Shown: positions 50,948 to 61,102, numbered from the stretch's first letter. The stretch: 64,000 bases of DNA from Chamaesiphon minutus PCC 6605 (GCF_000317145.1 NC_019697.1:1984001-2048000); one strand, 5' to 3'. Translations and numbers: made by a program. Notes: generated from the sequence alone by a model not told the origin.

Positions 50948-51517
50948 TTATGGTACTTCCGAACTAGATTTTCCAAGATAACGATAGACACTCGCCTTAG
51001 AAAGATCGAAGTCTTTCATCAAGATTTTAATCAGAACACCCTGTTGGCGTTGAAGCTGAAGCTCCACCACCTGTTGGGGAGATAATCGTTTACTCCTCCC
51101 AAACTTGACACCCAACTCTTTTGCCTTATTAATGCCATCTAGCTGACGCTCAGAGCGGAGTTCAGTTTCAAATTCAGCGATCGCCGCCAGCATATTAAAA
51201 AGTAGACGACCCGTAGCATCAGAAGTATCAATATTTTGGTCGAGAACCTGCAAAGCGACATTTTTGCGCTGGAGTGCATCAGCGATCGTGCAAAGGTGAA
51301 GAGTAGAGCGAGCTAACCGATCTAACCGCGACACAATCAACGTATCGCCGTCTCGGACATATTCCAAACAAGCAGCAAGCTGAGAACGCTGATGGTTAGT
51401 ACCACTTTGTGTTTCTTGATAGATCTTGTCGCAATGTTTGAGTTTCTGTAACTGAACGTCAAGACTCTGCCCAGACGAGCTAACTCTTAGCGTACCCAAC
51501 CAAAGCCATACAAACAC
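50948..51517 (-). CDS. tnpR: Serine recombinase (Tn3-type resolvase)
   Basis: 189 residues from GTG 51517. LRVSSSGQSLDVQLQKL holds the nucleophilic Ser, VSRLDRLARSTLHLC the catalytic Arg residues, and LFNMLAAIAEFETELRSERQ the family signature; the C-terminal HTH is FGRSKRLSPQQVVELQLQRQ to ASVYRYL. It resolves cointegrates. The N-terminus is slightly odd (MFVWLWLGTLRVSSS rather than xGYARVST). Confidence 0.9.
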   Translation of the reverse strand: MFVWLWLGTLRVSSSGQSLDVQLQKLKHCDKIYQETQSGTNHQRSQLAACLEYVRDGDTLIVSRLDRLARSTLHLCTIADALQRKNVALQVLDQNIDTSDATGRLLFNMLAAIAEFETELRSERQLDGINKAKELGVKFGRSKRLSPQQVVELQLQRQQGVLIKILMKDFDLSKASVYRYLGKSSSEVP

Positions 51518-51655
51518 CTGTAGATGTATTTACGTCTCATTATGCCTTAAAGGATAAGAGAAAGGTATTTTGAGACATGGAAAGAGACATAATTAAAGAA
51601 CGTCCCAGAAAGTGTACTTTCTGAGACTCATAAAATTGAATAATGAGTAGCCAAA
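51518..51655. promoter_or_regulatory. Presumed res site between tnpR and tnpA
   Basis: Divergent promoters are expected here. Several GAGAC/GTCTC motifs, and a palindrome CAGAAAGT-GT-ACTTTCTG (51606-51623) with a 2-bp centre, as in resolvase crossover sites. Confidence 0.5.
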
Positions 51656-54600
51656 ATGAAAGATCGAGGTACTGAAATCACCCGCAAGGACAAGCGGTTG
51701 AAGATTCTGGCTACTGATGAAATTGAGAGTATTTACGCTCGACCTAAATTTAACCGTGAAGAACAAATTGAATACTTCACACTATCACAATCGGATTTAG
51801 AGATTCTTGAAGTATTTGGCTCAATTAAATCTCAAGTATATTTCATTCTTCAATTAGGATACTTCAGAGCAAAGCATCTATTCTTCATATTTACATTTGA
51901 TGAGGTTAAAAACGATTTTCAATATATTATCGAACAATATTTTAATTCCAAACAGCTCGGTGGAATCAAAGTAATTGACAAACAGACGCGGCTCAAACAA
52001 CAGCGGTTAATCCTCGAACTCCATCGCTATCATCTATGTGGGAAAGAAGAACGTCAAGAACTCGAACAGAAAGCACAACAATCGGCAAAGGTTTACAGTA
52101 AACCTGTTTATGTGTTTCGCGAACTTGTCAATTATCTCACAGATCGAAAGATTGCGGTTCCAGGTTATACCTTAATGCAAGACATCGTTAGTCAAGCTTT
52201 GACTAACGAGCACAATAGATTAATAAAAATTGTAAGCGATCGGTTGCAAGCATCTGAGCTAGAAGCCTTTGAAAAACTATTAGAAGAATCACCCGGCTTA
52301 TACGAAATTACACACCTCAAACAAGAGCCGAGAAATTTTAGTCTCAAAGAAACTAAGTATGAGATTCAAAGAGGCGAGCGATTATATTTACTCTACACGA
52401 TCGCTGAAAGCTTATTGCCAGAGATGGAGATCTCTAATGAGAGTATTAAATATTATGCTGCGTTAGTCGGTTATTACTCTGTTGCCAGATTGAAACAACT
52501 GAACAAATGGACAGCATATATTTATATTATCTGTTTTGCTCATCATCGATATCAGCAACGCTCGGACAATTTAATTAACTGTTTAATCTCTAGAGTGAGG
52601 CATTATAATGATGAAGCTAAAAGTGTTGCCAAAGAACGTTTATATGAATGTCATCTTGAGATTAATGAGAATTTTCAAAAAGCAGGGCAGGTGCTCAAAC
52701 TGTTAACAGATGAAAGTATTGAAGCAAATACACCTTTTAAGACGGTTCAATCTAAGATCTTTGGGATTCTACCACGTCCAAAGTTGATGGTTGTTGCCGA
52801 TCGAATGGCGAAGATAGTCAGTTTTGATGAAACTGCCTTTCAATGGGAACACATTGATAAATTAGCTCATCAGTTTAAGTTGCACTTGCGACAGATAATA
52901 TTAACAGTTGAGTTTACCACAACACTAGCTCAGGATACATTAATCGAAGCGATCGATTTCTTGAGAGTAGCATTTAAGAAGGGTAAGCCACTCAAGGAAT
53001 TCCAGAGTGACTTATTTCCAGTCGAGTGTGTCCCAGCTTCTGTTACAAGTTATCTCTACACGAGCGACCGCGAACAAGAACAGCAGTTAATTCCCGATCG
53101 CTATGAATTTTTAATCTATCGACTACTCCGTAACGGATTAGAATCGGGTGATATCTCTTGTCGAAACAGTATTCATTTTCGGAGTCTTGAGGATGACTTA
53201 ATTGACGATCTGCGCTGGCAAGACAAGCAGGAATTAATGATTAGCAATAATCTCACTATTTTAGCCCAGCCAATTATCGAACATTTAGCCCTACTTGAGC
53301 AAAATCTTGAAAAGCGGATTGGTGAAGTTAATCGTCGCATTGCTGACGGAGAGAACGAACACTTTCAGATTAAGAAGCGTCGCAATAAAGTTAGTTGGAA
53401 TCTCTTATATCCTCAAGGTATCGATCTCATCAATGCACCGCTCTTTGATAGTTTAAAACAAGTTGATATTGCGAGTATTCTTCACTTTGTAGATCGACAT
53501 TGCCATTTTATCAAAGCTTTCGAGCATGTATTAGGTCGTTATCATCGACAAGCTGTGGATGAGCATGTGATTATTGCTTGTTTGATTGCTTGGGGTAATA
53601 ATATGGGTATGGGTAGGATGGGTCAAATCTCTGATATTAGCTATCAACTTCTTAGCACTACCTCGGAGAATTTTATTCGATTAGAAACGCTCAAAGATGC
53701 AAACGACCTGATTAGTAATGCGATTGCTGAGTTATCGATATTTCATCATTATGATATCGGGAATCTCCTTCATTCTAGTAGTGACGGACAGAAATTTGAA
53801 GCTCGAATTAATACAATTAATTCACGTCACTCTCCTAAGTATTTTGGACTGAATAAGGGTGTTGTCTCGTACACGCTCGTTGCTAATCATATTCCGGTTA
53901 ATGCCAGGATTATTGGGGCTAATGAGCATGAGAGCCACTTTGTGTTTGATATCTTATTTAACAATACGACTGATATTCAGCCGAATATCCATTCCACTGA
54001 TACTCACGGTACGAATGAGATTAATTTTGCGGTACTGCATTCGTTTGGTTATCAATTTGCTCCTCGCTATAAAGATATATATGACAAGGTTAGCAAATCT
54101 CTATACGGATTTCAACATCCCAGTAACTATGATAAGGATTGCGTCATCAAGCCAATTCGTAAAATTAATACTGAATTAATTGTGGAGGAATGGGAGAATA
54201 TTCAACGCATTATGGTTTCACTAGCAGTGAAGGAAACTACTCAAAGCATAATTGTAGGTAAACTCAGTGCTTATGCGCGGAAGAATAAGACTAGACGGGC
54301 TTTGTGGGAATATGACAATATTTTAAAAAGTTTATATTTGCTTGATTATATTGACTCTTTACCGTTGCGTCAAAATGTTCAGCGGGCATTGAATCGAGGC
54401 GAAAGTTATCATCAGTTACGCCGAGCTATCTCACATGCTAATTTTGGGAAGCTCCGCTTTAAGTCTGAGTTAGAGCAACAACTATGGAGCGAGTGCGGAC
54501 GTTTGATTGCTAATTGCATTCTTTATTACAATGCCAGGATTTTGTCTAGTGTTCTCGAACATCGAGAGCAGCTTGGAGATCTTCAAGGGGTTGAAGACTT

Positions 54601-54727
54601 GAGACAGATTTCTCCTGTTGCTTGGCAGCACATTAATTTGTATGGTCGTTATGAGTTTCGCAAGTTTGCTGATTCGATCGATCTCGATGCGATCGTTGAG
54701 CAGCTAACCCAAGCCCCGTCTCGTTAA
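51656..54727 (+). CDS. tnpA: Tn3-family transposase TnpA
   Basis: 1023 residues, full family length. N-terminal DNA-binding part, then the Tn3 catalytic region about 620-960: HSSSDGQKFEARINTINSRH with the first Asp, IHSTDTHGTNEINFAVLHSF with the second Asp, and the late E in RALNRGESYHQLRRAI. Performs replicative transposition at the 38-bp ends. No disruption seen. Confidence 0.95.
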   Translation: MKDRGTEITRKDKRLKILATDEIESIYARPKFNREEQIEYFTLSQSDLEILEVFGSIKSQVYFILQLGYFRAKHLFFIFTFDEVKNDFQYIIEQYFNSKQLGGIKVIDKQTRLKQQRLILELHRYHLCGKEERQELEQKAQQSAKVYSKPVYVFRELVNYLTDRKIAVPGYTLMQDIVSQALTNEHNRLIKIVSDRLQASELEAFEKLLEESPGLYEITHLKQEPRNFSLKETKYEIQRGERLYLLYTIAESLLPEMEISNESIKYYAALVGYYSVARLKQLNKWTAYIYIICFAHHRYQQRSDNLINCLISRVRHYNDEAKSVAKERLYECHLEINENFQKAGQVLKLLTDESIEANTPFKTVQSKIFGILPRPKLMVVADRMAKIVSFDETAFQWEHIDKLAHQFKLHLRQIILTVEFTTTLAQDTLIEAIDFLRVAFKKGKPLKEFQSDLFPVECVPASVTSYLYTSDREQEQQLIPDRYEFLIYRLLRNGLESGDISCRNSIHFRSLEDDLIDDLRWQDKQELMISNNLTILAQPIIEHLALLEQNLEKRIGEVNRRIADGENEHFQIKKRRNKVSWNLLYPQGIDLINAPLFDSLKQVDIASILHFVDRHCHFIKAFEHVLGRYHRQAVDEHVIIACLIAWGNNMGMGRMGQISDISYQLLSTTSENFIRLETLKDANDLISNAIAELSIFHHYDIGNLLHSSSDGQKFEARINTINSRHSPKYFGLNKGVVSYTLVANHIPVNARIIGANEHESHFVFDILFNNTTDIQPNIHSTDTHGTNEINFAVLHSFGYQFAPRYKDIYDKVSKSLYGFQHPSNYDKDCVIKPIRKINTELIVEEWENIQRIMVSLAVKETTQSIIVGKLSAYARKNKTRRALWEYDNILKSLYLLDYIDSLPLRQNVQRALNRGESYHQLRRAISHANFGKLRFKSELEQQLWSECGRLIANCILYYNARILSSVLEHREQLGDLQGVEDLRQISPVAWQHINLYGRYEFRKFADSIDLDAIVEQLTQAPSR

Positions 54728-54731
54728 TTTC

Positions 54732-54769
54732 CAGAATCCCCCTTTTCGAGGGTTTATACAAAAAACCCC
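54732..54769. repeat. Tn3-family right inverted repeat (38 bp)
   Basis: Reverse of 50906-50943, all positions matching by eye. Confidence 0.9.
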
Positions 54770-54804
54770 TCGTAGGAACCTCCCAGTGCCCTCACGATTA
54801 CCTC

Positions 54805-54831
54805 GCGGCGCGGCTACGCCAACGCCAGCAC
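54805..54831. repeat. Short dispersed repeat, intergenic
   Basis: ATTACCTCGCGGCGCGGCTA followed by CGCCAAC. Same family as in the split methyltransferase. Confidence 0.5.
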
Positions 54832-54940
54832 TTTGAAGAGCGATCGTTCTGGGGGAGATGAAGCTTAAATACTATAGAATGCTATTTGCTCGTGTCGAAG
54901 TCACGATGCGAATACCTTGCTGCTACCGTCTCTTTTGATA

Positions 54941-55519
54941 ATGACTCAGAATCAGCTATCGCTGTTTTCAGCGAATGAAATTAATAGAGCTACACCCAAT
55001 CGTCCAGTTTTAATGTCTAAAGATTTTCTAATAGACTGGAAATCTCGGATCGTCACTTATCAGCAACAAATTTGGAACAATCCCCCCTCTCAACAAACGA
55101 GTTTATTTGAATCATCATCGAACCAATTCGACCCCGATAGTGTCGATCCATTTGGCTTACTATATCAGCCATTCGAGTTTTATCGTTTACCTGAAGATGG
55201 TCAGGAGAACTGTCTCTATTTTGTTGTAGATTTGATGCAGCCTTTACTACTATATGTTGGGGAAACTCAGCAAACACCCAAGAAACGATGGATGAACCAT
55301 TATTGTCGAGATTATACGGACAACTACCTAGCACTCAATCACCATTACAAGCTAGAAGTAGCTGTCAATATTGGGTTTTGGTGGAATACTCCCACAAATA
55401 GAAAGGCTAGACAAGCAATGGAATTAGCTTTAATCGATAAATGGCGATCGCCTTTTAATAAAGAGAATTGGCATATATATTCTCAACCTTTCAAAAAAGC
55501 TGGCTCGATAAATTATTAA
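54941..55519 (+). CDS. GIY-YIG nuclease-like protein
   Basis: 192 residues from ATG 54941. After a 90-residue N-terminal part, ENCLYFVVDLMQPLLLYVGE has the GIY-YIG strand pair (LYFVV, LLYVG), then TPKKRWMNHY with the catalytic Arg, and ARQAMELALIDKWRSPFNKE with the Glu and Asn. Such enzymes cut DNA once; the role here is unknown. Not in an obvious operon. Confidence 0.75.
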   Translation: MTQNQLSLFSANEINRATPNRPVLMSKDFLIDWKSRIVTYQQQIWNNPPSQQTSLFESSSNQFDPDSVDPFGLLYQPFEFYRLPEDGQENCLYFVVDLMQPLLLYVGETQQTPKKRWMNHYCRDYTDNYLALNHHYKLEVAVNIGFWWNTPTNRKARQAMELALIDKWRSPFNKENWHIYSQPFKKAGSINY

Positions 55520-55706
55520 GCAAGCTACGATCGACTCGCTCGCTAAGTAATTCTTCAACACGAAAGCCGATGGTTGGATCGATGTCTTGCAATACAAGTC
55601 TGTTTTTGTAGGCTGGCTGCGAACCCAGATTGAGGTTCCTATAAATACTTTTATCGGAACTTGAGCTAAAAGCCTGTATCCTATACTCAGTCAAGATTTA
55701 AGTCGT

Positions 55707-56174
55707 TTGGATGCCACCTCGATCGCCTCCACCTTACCCACTATTGCTACTATTCTCAATAAGATGACTGAAACCATATCTAGACTGACTAAAAAGGACA
55801 AGCAAGCGATTACCGCCCGTGCCGTCGCCGCAGCACTAGCAGATTACTTCGCTGGAGTTACCAAAGCCCAAGCAGAGGAAGTATTTAAGGTGCTAGCGAT
55901 GATGGCTTCGTTTCCTGGTGCTACCCCTCCAGAGCCGCTAGTTGGTTGCGATGTTATCTGGAGTTCCGAGCTGCGCGTCGGTGACTCGCTGGCAACCCAA
56001 AAATTCAGCGTCCAGGTTAAATATGGACAATTACTATTTAATTACTTCCACCCTGGCGATGGGGTGCCGATTCGGGGGATTCAATTGCCCGATAGCTCCC
56101 ACATCAATTTCGACAACTGGGATCTTCATGCCGATCGGGTCGAGAAACGGGCAATCGCCAAACTCAAATTCTAG
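55707..56174 (+). CDS. Hypothetical protein
   Basis: 155 residues from TTG 55707, or 136 from ATG 55764. N-terminal helical, Ala-rich part (TARAVAAALADYFAGVTKAQ), then beta-rich part with VIWSSELRVGDSLATQKFSV. No known motif. It is followed by the CoiA-like gene on the same strand (86-bp gap). Confidence 0.5.
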   Translation: MDATSIASTLPTIATILNKMTETISRLTKKDKQAITARAVAAALADYFAGVTKAQAEEVFKVLAMMASFPGATPPEPLVGCDVIWSSELRVGDSLATQKFSVQVKYGQLLFNYFHPGDGVPIRGIQLPDSSHINFDNWDLHADRVEKRAIAKLKF

Positions 56175-56260
56175 AATGAAATTAGGTTTGCATTCTGCTC
56201 GAATAGTTGCCGTTGAGGGATTACTAACATTAAGAGTTACCTAACTATTAGAACTTTTAG

Positions 56261-56827
56261 ATGTTAGTTGCGATCGACAAAAAATCAGCGGAGCGGATTA
56301 AAGCAGTTGGCTATAAAACGGCTCATGCTATTCGTTCCAAATTTCCGTTGGGGGAGCTAGTGTGTCCTTTTTGTGATGAAATAGTATTTCCACGCGAGCG
56401 ACAGGGGTTTGTGTTGCATTTTGTGCATCAACACCCTTGCACCAGTAATATCGCTCGCCATCCTGAATCGCCAGAACACGAACAGGGCAAATTCGAGCTT
56501 GCCAGATTCTTGAGCCAGCAGATTAAAGACCATCCGAACGAAAGTGCCAAGATCGAAGTAGAGTATCGTCTGTCTAAGTGCGGCGAAAATGGGCGAGTGG
56601 CGGACGTGGCACTTGTCTACCAAAACGGTAATCTGTTGATTTGTGAATGCCAACTTGCAAAAATAACACTTGATGAACTCGAACAACGAACCCGTGACTA
56701 CTATGCGATCGGAGCCGATGTCCTCTGGTTCCTTGGCAAAGATGCAGATACACTTGAAAATCGAACCTGGCTGCGTTCGATGTTTGGCTCAGTTGGAAGT
56801 CTCCAATTTATCTATACAAGCAGCTAG
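56261..56827 (+). CDS. CoiA-like nuclease with zinc finger
   Basis: 188 residues. LVCPFCDEIVFPRERQGFVL with a CxxC pair and HFVHQH nearby suggests a zinc site; then HEQGKFELARFLSQQI, and the PD-(D/E)XK core GRVADVALVYQNGNLLICEC and QLAKITLDELEQRT. This is the layout of competence protein CoiA-family nucleases. Function in DNA uptake is unproven for such cyanobacterial proteins. Confidence 0.75.
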   Translation: MLVAIDKKSAERIKAVGYKTAHAIRSKFPLGELVCPFCDEIVFPRERQGFVLHFVHQHPCTSNIARHPESPEHEQGKFELARFLSQQIKDHPNESAKIEVEYRLSKCGENGRVADVALVYQNGNLLICECQLAKITLDELEQRTRDYYAIGADVLWFLGKDADTLENRTWLRSMFGSVGSLQFIYTSS

Positions 56828-57323
56828 TGAAGGTCTAGATGCGCGTCTGTATCAATCTGGAATCGAACAAATAACCTTACAACGACCAGCTTTCCTACAA
56901 CGCACTGATATTTTAGAGGAATATAGTCGCTGCGAGTGTCAAATTTCAGATGCGATCGGAGTAGAGCTTCAGTTCGATCGTTTGGCAAACGTGGCTATAC
57001 ATATAGAAGAGTGCCTCTTGCCTGGTGTTCGGGTCGAAAAAACAGACAAGCGGTTTAAGTGGAAAGGAACGATCCTCACAATTGCCGAGGAGCGCGTTTT
57101 AGTGAATTGGGAAGGTTCCGAGCGATGGCACACTTTTGATGAGCTTCGCCCACTAATAAGCGCGAAACCCAATATTTTTGAAATTGCGCGCCGTAAAGTA
57201 GGATCTCGATCGGTACGAGCTGGGGTAGCACAATCGATTCAAGATCGACCTCTGCAACCAGATCGAATTCAGATGGAGTTGTTTGCTCGGATTGATTATA
57301 GGGAAAGCGATCTTGAATGGTAG
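56791..57323 (+). CDS. Hypothetical protein overlapping the CoiA-like gene
   Basis: About 177 residues from TTG 56791; starts further upstream would lie wholly inside the CoiA-like gene. Contains IEQITLQRPAFLQRTDILEE and a small beta domain KRFKWKGTILTIAEERVLVN, then WEGSERWHTFDELRPL, like an SH3-type fold. It overlaps the end of the CoiA-like gene by 37 bp in another frame, so it is translated by coupling or is a frameshifted extension. Confidence 0.5.
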
Positions 57324-57435
57324 GTTTAGATTTCCTAACACTACCGCAATCAACGTTCTCTATTCAGTCAGCCAAGACTGGTATCTTCATACCGATTCCA
57401 CACAGCGAAGGCTTCACAATCGCCAAGCTTAAATT

Positions 57436-58155
57436 CTAGAAGCTAGGCACTCCCCTCAGCAGCATTGGCTCCCACTCCCCATAACCCAGCGGTGCCCTAG
57501 CAACTTGATAATTCCGGTCTAAGAACTTTGTTCGATGAAGATCTGACGAGCCAGTTTGACAGATTAGGGTTTTTTGGAGTGGGAGAAAGCTGGAAATTAA
57601 AAACTCATTGCGATTGTAGAGGCGTTTGACGAACCGTTGAGATGGCAGCCGATCGAACTTCCCTCCGACCCCGCGATTGCACTCCTGACAAGCTAGTACT
57701 AGATTCCACACCCCATCGATCGATTTAATTAGATCGTGCAGTCTGTGTGGAAAAAAATGGTCTACGTCGGCAAGATTTTCCGCCCCAGGCTCGATCGAGA
57801 TCGCCCCGAAGCAGTAGAAGCATTTTCCTTTCTGATAGCCGTCGAGCGCGGTTCTGCTGGAAGTAATATCGATCCGTCGGACTCGATCCTTAACTATAAA
57901 TAGCATTTGCTCTCGATCGTCTACCTCGACTCGCAGCAAGTTTCGCGATATCCCCTCCCCCCAGGCAGTCTCTACCAGTCGCCATCGGGCTTCTACCTCT
58001 GGCTCTAGGTTGCCAAATCCCTCACTCTCGAATAGTTTGAACAGCTCGTCGGTAATAGCGATTCCCCGCTGTTTGCTCTTGCGCTCGTCGGTAAAGAACC
58101 GCTGGGGCAGTTCTGTTCTATTAACAACGTGGAAAGCATCAATGACATCCTCAAA
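57436..58155 (-). pseudogene. HNH endonuclease gene, C-terminal part, interrupted by Tn7-like element
   Basis: The minus frame is open from the transposon end: DVIDAFHVVNRTELPQRFFT, DERKSKQRGIAI, down to the HNH/zinc module KGKCFYCFGAISIEPGAENL, ADVDHFFPHRLHD and LVLACQECNRGVGGKFDRLP, then stop 57436. The N-terminal part is at 62658-62977. Without the insert and one TCAAA the two parts give 1035 bp, 345 codons in frame. The C-terminal part from TTG 57939 might still be made. Confidence 0.85.
58151..58155. repeat. Tn7-like target duplication, left
   Basis: TCAAA, repeated at 62658-62662 just outside the other end. Confidence 0.85.
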
Positions 58156-58396
58156 TGTGACTTATGGGATAACTTGGCACAGTCGTCAACCATAAATTGG
58201 CTTTTTAATAACGAAAACACGTCGTTTCAGGCGATCGCTCGCGATAAGTTGTAAACCATAACTTGGCAGTAAGTACCTAAATTCAATCATAATAAGGCAA
58301 TGAGTTCTTTTTGAGAATTGTGTGCTAACATCGCTAAAAATGGCAATTTTCAAGAACTCTCAGCCAAGATATGGTTGACTCCAAGGAGTATTCAAC
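58156..58396. other. Left end of the Tn7-like element with transposase-binding repeats
   Basis: Starts TGTGACTTATGGGATAACTT. Contains related sites at 58169-58178 (ATAACTTGGC), 58192-58201 (ATAAATTGGC), 58244-58253 (ATAAGTTGTA) and 58258-58267 (ATAACTTGGC). Multiple spaced copies at the ends are typical of TnsB-binding sites. Confidence 0.75.
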
Positions 58397-61102
58397 TTGA
58401 ACCCAAGAGAATTTGAACGATGGTGTCAGACACTGAACTTGCCACCAGCAGCCATCGAAGCGATCGCTAAGATCCGGTCGGCTCCCCCAAGCCGTCGCGT
58501 CCAAGGACGAGCCTCTAATGTCAGCGGTACCTACCCTTCCCAAAAAATGGGGTTGACCATCCAATTTGAAAGCCACAAGGTAGAATTGTGGGCGATCTAC
58601 TTGATGGAACACGACCCAACTGTTCTAGAGTTTTACGACCAACCATCCTGCTTTAAAATTCAATACACCAACAAATCTGGACGCAAGATCGGTCACTATC
58701 ACACGCCAGACTTCTTTGTCCTGGGCACCAAATCAGCCGCCTGGGTGGAATGGAAAACCGAAGCCGAACTGGAGAAACTGAGTGAAAAATATCCCACTCG
58801 TTATCTCCAAGCCGCAGATGGCTCGTGGCGATGCCCGCCTGGAGAGGCTTATGCTTCTCCATTGGGTCTTGAATATCACGTTCGCACTGATGCCTCATTA
58901 GACCCCATCTATATCCAGAACTTAATCTTCCTAGAGGATTACCTCGGATTTAAGACAGACAGTAATCCGTCGATTCAAGCACTGGTCAAAGAGAGAGTTA
59001 AAACAGCACCAGGCATCACTTTAGCCGCTCTGTTGGCATCCTCACCCCAAATCAGTGCCAATGATGTCTATGTGATGATAGTCCTCGACCAACTCTACAT
59101 CGCACTCTTAGATGTGCCGCTCGTACAGCACGAACGAGTACGGCTATATCCAGACCGCCAGACTTATGACACTTATCGAGAAAGTTCTCAACACCAAAAA
59201 GATCTAACTATTGCTGACACTGCACCACCGACATTAGTTGCCAACACTCGTCTGCGCTGGGATGGCAGACTCTGGACATTAGTTAATCTGGGAGAGACAA
59301 CCACTACCCTACTACCAGAAATCGGACAGCCACTGCAAATATCTTCCGCATTCTTTTACCAACTTCTCGACGGCGGAGCAATTAACTTTCCTGAAACAGA
59401 AGGAGCGACGAATCCAGCAGTAATAGCATTGATGGAGGGAGCATCCCCAAGCGATCTGAGAACAGCTAACCAACGGTTTGGGGCAGTCATGGCAGAGCGA
59501 GAGCAAGGAGCCGCAGGGCAGAGCGATGTCTCCAAACGGACTCTGTACCGATGGTTGAAGCAGTTGAAAGAGGCAGAACTTAAATACGGTTGCGGCTATG
59601 TCGGATTGCTACCCAAAACGCAAGCACGGGGGAACCGGACAACCAAAGCCCCAAACGTATCGAGTGAATTACTCAACACCTTTATTACCGGGCAGTTTGA
59701 AACCCCCACCCAAGCACCCGCCGCTTCAGTCTATCGAGCATACCAACGAGCTTGCGAACAGCAGGGCATTCCCTCACTGTCGCGGTGTACTTTTTACGCT
59801 CGTCTCCAACAACGACCGATTCACGAGCAGACTGAAAAGCGCAAAGGCTCTAAAGCTGCCTATCGCCACCAACCTTGGTATTGGGAACTAACTTACAGTA
59901 CCCCTCGCCACGGCGACCGCCCCCTGGGTATCGTTCATATCGACCACACTCAACTCGATCTAGAATTGCGTTCTGCGACAACAGGAAGATTGCTGGGAAG
60001 ACCTTGGCTGACCTTAATGGTAGATGCCTATTCACGCCGCATCCTCACCATTTATCTGACCTTCGACCCACCCAGTTACCGTTCCTGCATGATGGCGATT
60101 CGCATCTGCGTTCAACGCTTCGGTCGCTTCCCGCAAGCCATCGTGGTCGATGGTGGGAAAGAGTTTCACAGCGTCTATTTTGACACCTTACTCGCGCGTT
60201 ATCACTGTACCAAAAAGACTCGTCCTGGAGCCAAACCCCGCTTTGGTAGTGTAATCGAGCGACTGTTTGGGACTACCAATACCCAGTTAATCTTCAACTT
60301 GTCAGGCAACACCCAAGCGACCAAACAAGTGCGAGAAATTACCAAGGCAGTTAACCCCAAACAACATGCCCTGTGGACATTGGGCGATTTGTACGCCTAT
60401 TTGGTTGAGTATGCCTATGTTGTTTACGACCAAAACGAACACCCAGCCTTATCGATGTCACCCCAGAGTGCTTACGAGCAGGGAGAAATGAACGCAGGGG
60501 AACGACTGCATCGGCGGATTGCTTATGATGAAGATTTTATCCTCGCCACTCACCCCAGTCCGCGTTCGGGACAGGCTTTAGTTCAACCTGGAAAGGGGAT
60601 TAAATTGAATTACCTCTACTATTGGAGCGATGCGTTCCGCCATCCTGAAGTCGAACGCACGAAAGTCTCAGTGCGTTACGACCCCTTCGATTTAGGCGTG
60701 GCTTATGCTTACGTTCAAGGGCGATGGGTTAAGTGCATTTCTCAGTATTACAGCATTTTCTCAGGACGCAGCGAACGAGAACTGCTGTTAGCTTCGCTCG
60801 AAATCAAGCAACAAGCCAAACTCACTCAGACGAACACTACTATTTCGGCTAAACGTCTAGCTGATTTCCTTAGTAATGTCACCGCTCATGAGGCTTTGAT
60901 GCTGCAACGCTTGCGGGATTTGGAGGGGCAAAATGTCCTCAATACACTCGGACAAAGAGCGTCGTCTGCTCCACAGAGCCAGCCCCAGCCACAAACAGAA
61001 CCACTCGCTCCTAATAGTCTTCAAACCCTTGCTCCCACTCAACCTAGTCCAGCCTTAGTCTTAGATCTGTCCCAAATCCCGTTGTTTGAGGAGTACCGTT
61101 AA
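58397..61102 (+). CDS. tnsAB: TnsA-TnsB fusion transposase
   Basis: 901 residues from TTG 58397, preceded by AAGGAG. TnsA part about 40-200: Glu63 (HKVELWAIYL), Asp105 (YHTPDFFVLG), Glu118 and Lys120 (WVEWKTE), the PD-(D/E)XK set that cuts 5' ends. TnsB part about 260-790: HTH regions, then the RNase H/DDE core with IVHIDHTQLDLEL (Asp about 516), AIVVDGGKEFHS (Asp about 584) and SVIERLFGTTN (Glu about 620). TnsAB fusions are known in some Tn7-like elements, including type I-B and I-D CASTs. Overlaps tnsC start by one base (TAATG). Confidence 0.93.
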   Translation: MNPREFERWCQTLNLPPAAIEAIAKIRSAPPSRRVQGRASNVSGTYPSQKMGLTIQFESHKVELWAIYLMEHDPTVLEFYDQPSCFKIQYTNKSGRKIGHYHTPDFFVLGTKSAAWVEWKTEAELEKLSEKYPTRYLQAADGSWRCPPGEAYASPLGLEYHVRTDASLDPIYIQNLIFLEDYLGFKTDSNPSIQALVKERVKTAPGITLAALLASSPQISANDVYVMIVLDQLYIALLDVPLVQHERVRLYPDRQTYDTYRESSQHQKDLTIADTAPPTLVANTRLRWDGRLWTLVNLGETTTTLLPEIGQPLQISSAFFYQLLDGGAINFPETEGATNPAVIALMEGASPSDLRTANQRFGAVMAEREQGAAGQSDVSKRTLYRWLKQLKEAELKYGCGYVGLLPKTQARGNRTTKAPNVSSELLNTFITGQFETPTQAPAASVYRAYQRACEQQGIPSLSRCTFYARLQQRPIHEQTEKRKGSKAAYRHQPWYWELTYSTPRHGDRPLGIVHIDHTQLDLELRSATTGRLLGRPWLTLMVDAYSRRILTIYLTFDPPSYRSCMMAIRICVQRFGRFPQAIVVDGGKEFHSVYFDTLLARYHCTKKTRPGAKPRFGSVIERLFGTTNTQLIFNLSGNTQATKQVREITKAVNPKQHALWTLGDLYAYLVEYAYVVYDQNEHPALSMSPQSAYEQGEMNAGERLHRRIAYDEDFILATHPSPRSGQALVQPGKGIKLNYLYYWSDAFRHPEVERTKVSVRYDPFDLGVAYAYVQGRWVKCISQYYSIFSGRSERELLLASLEIKQQAKLTQTNTTISAKRLADFLSNVTAHEALMLQRLRDLEGQNVLNTLGQRASSAPQSQPQPQTEPLAPNSLQTLAPTQPSPALVLDLSQIPLFEEYR

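Larger units (their letters stand above)
50906..54769. mobile_element. Tn3-family transposon, 3864 bp, resolvase plus TnpA
   Basis: Bounded by perfect 38-bp inverted repeats starting GGGG, the size typical of Tn3. Contains a serine resolvase, a presumed res region and TnpA, with almost no spare DNA (stops within 5 bp of each end). No passenger gene. The 5 bp outside the ends differ (AGTTT left, TCGTA right), so no target duplication is visible. Confidence 0.92.

Noticed and set aside
58005-58220. Minus-strand frame over the transposon left end
   Set aside because: It crosses the border between transposon and HNH gene in the wrong frame; the HNH frame explains the region.
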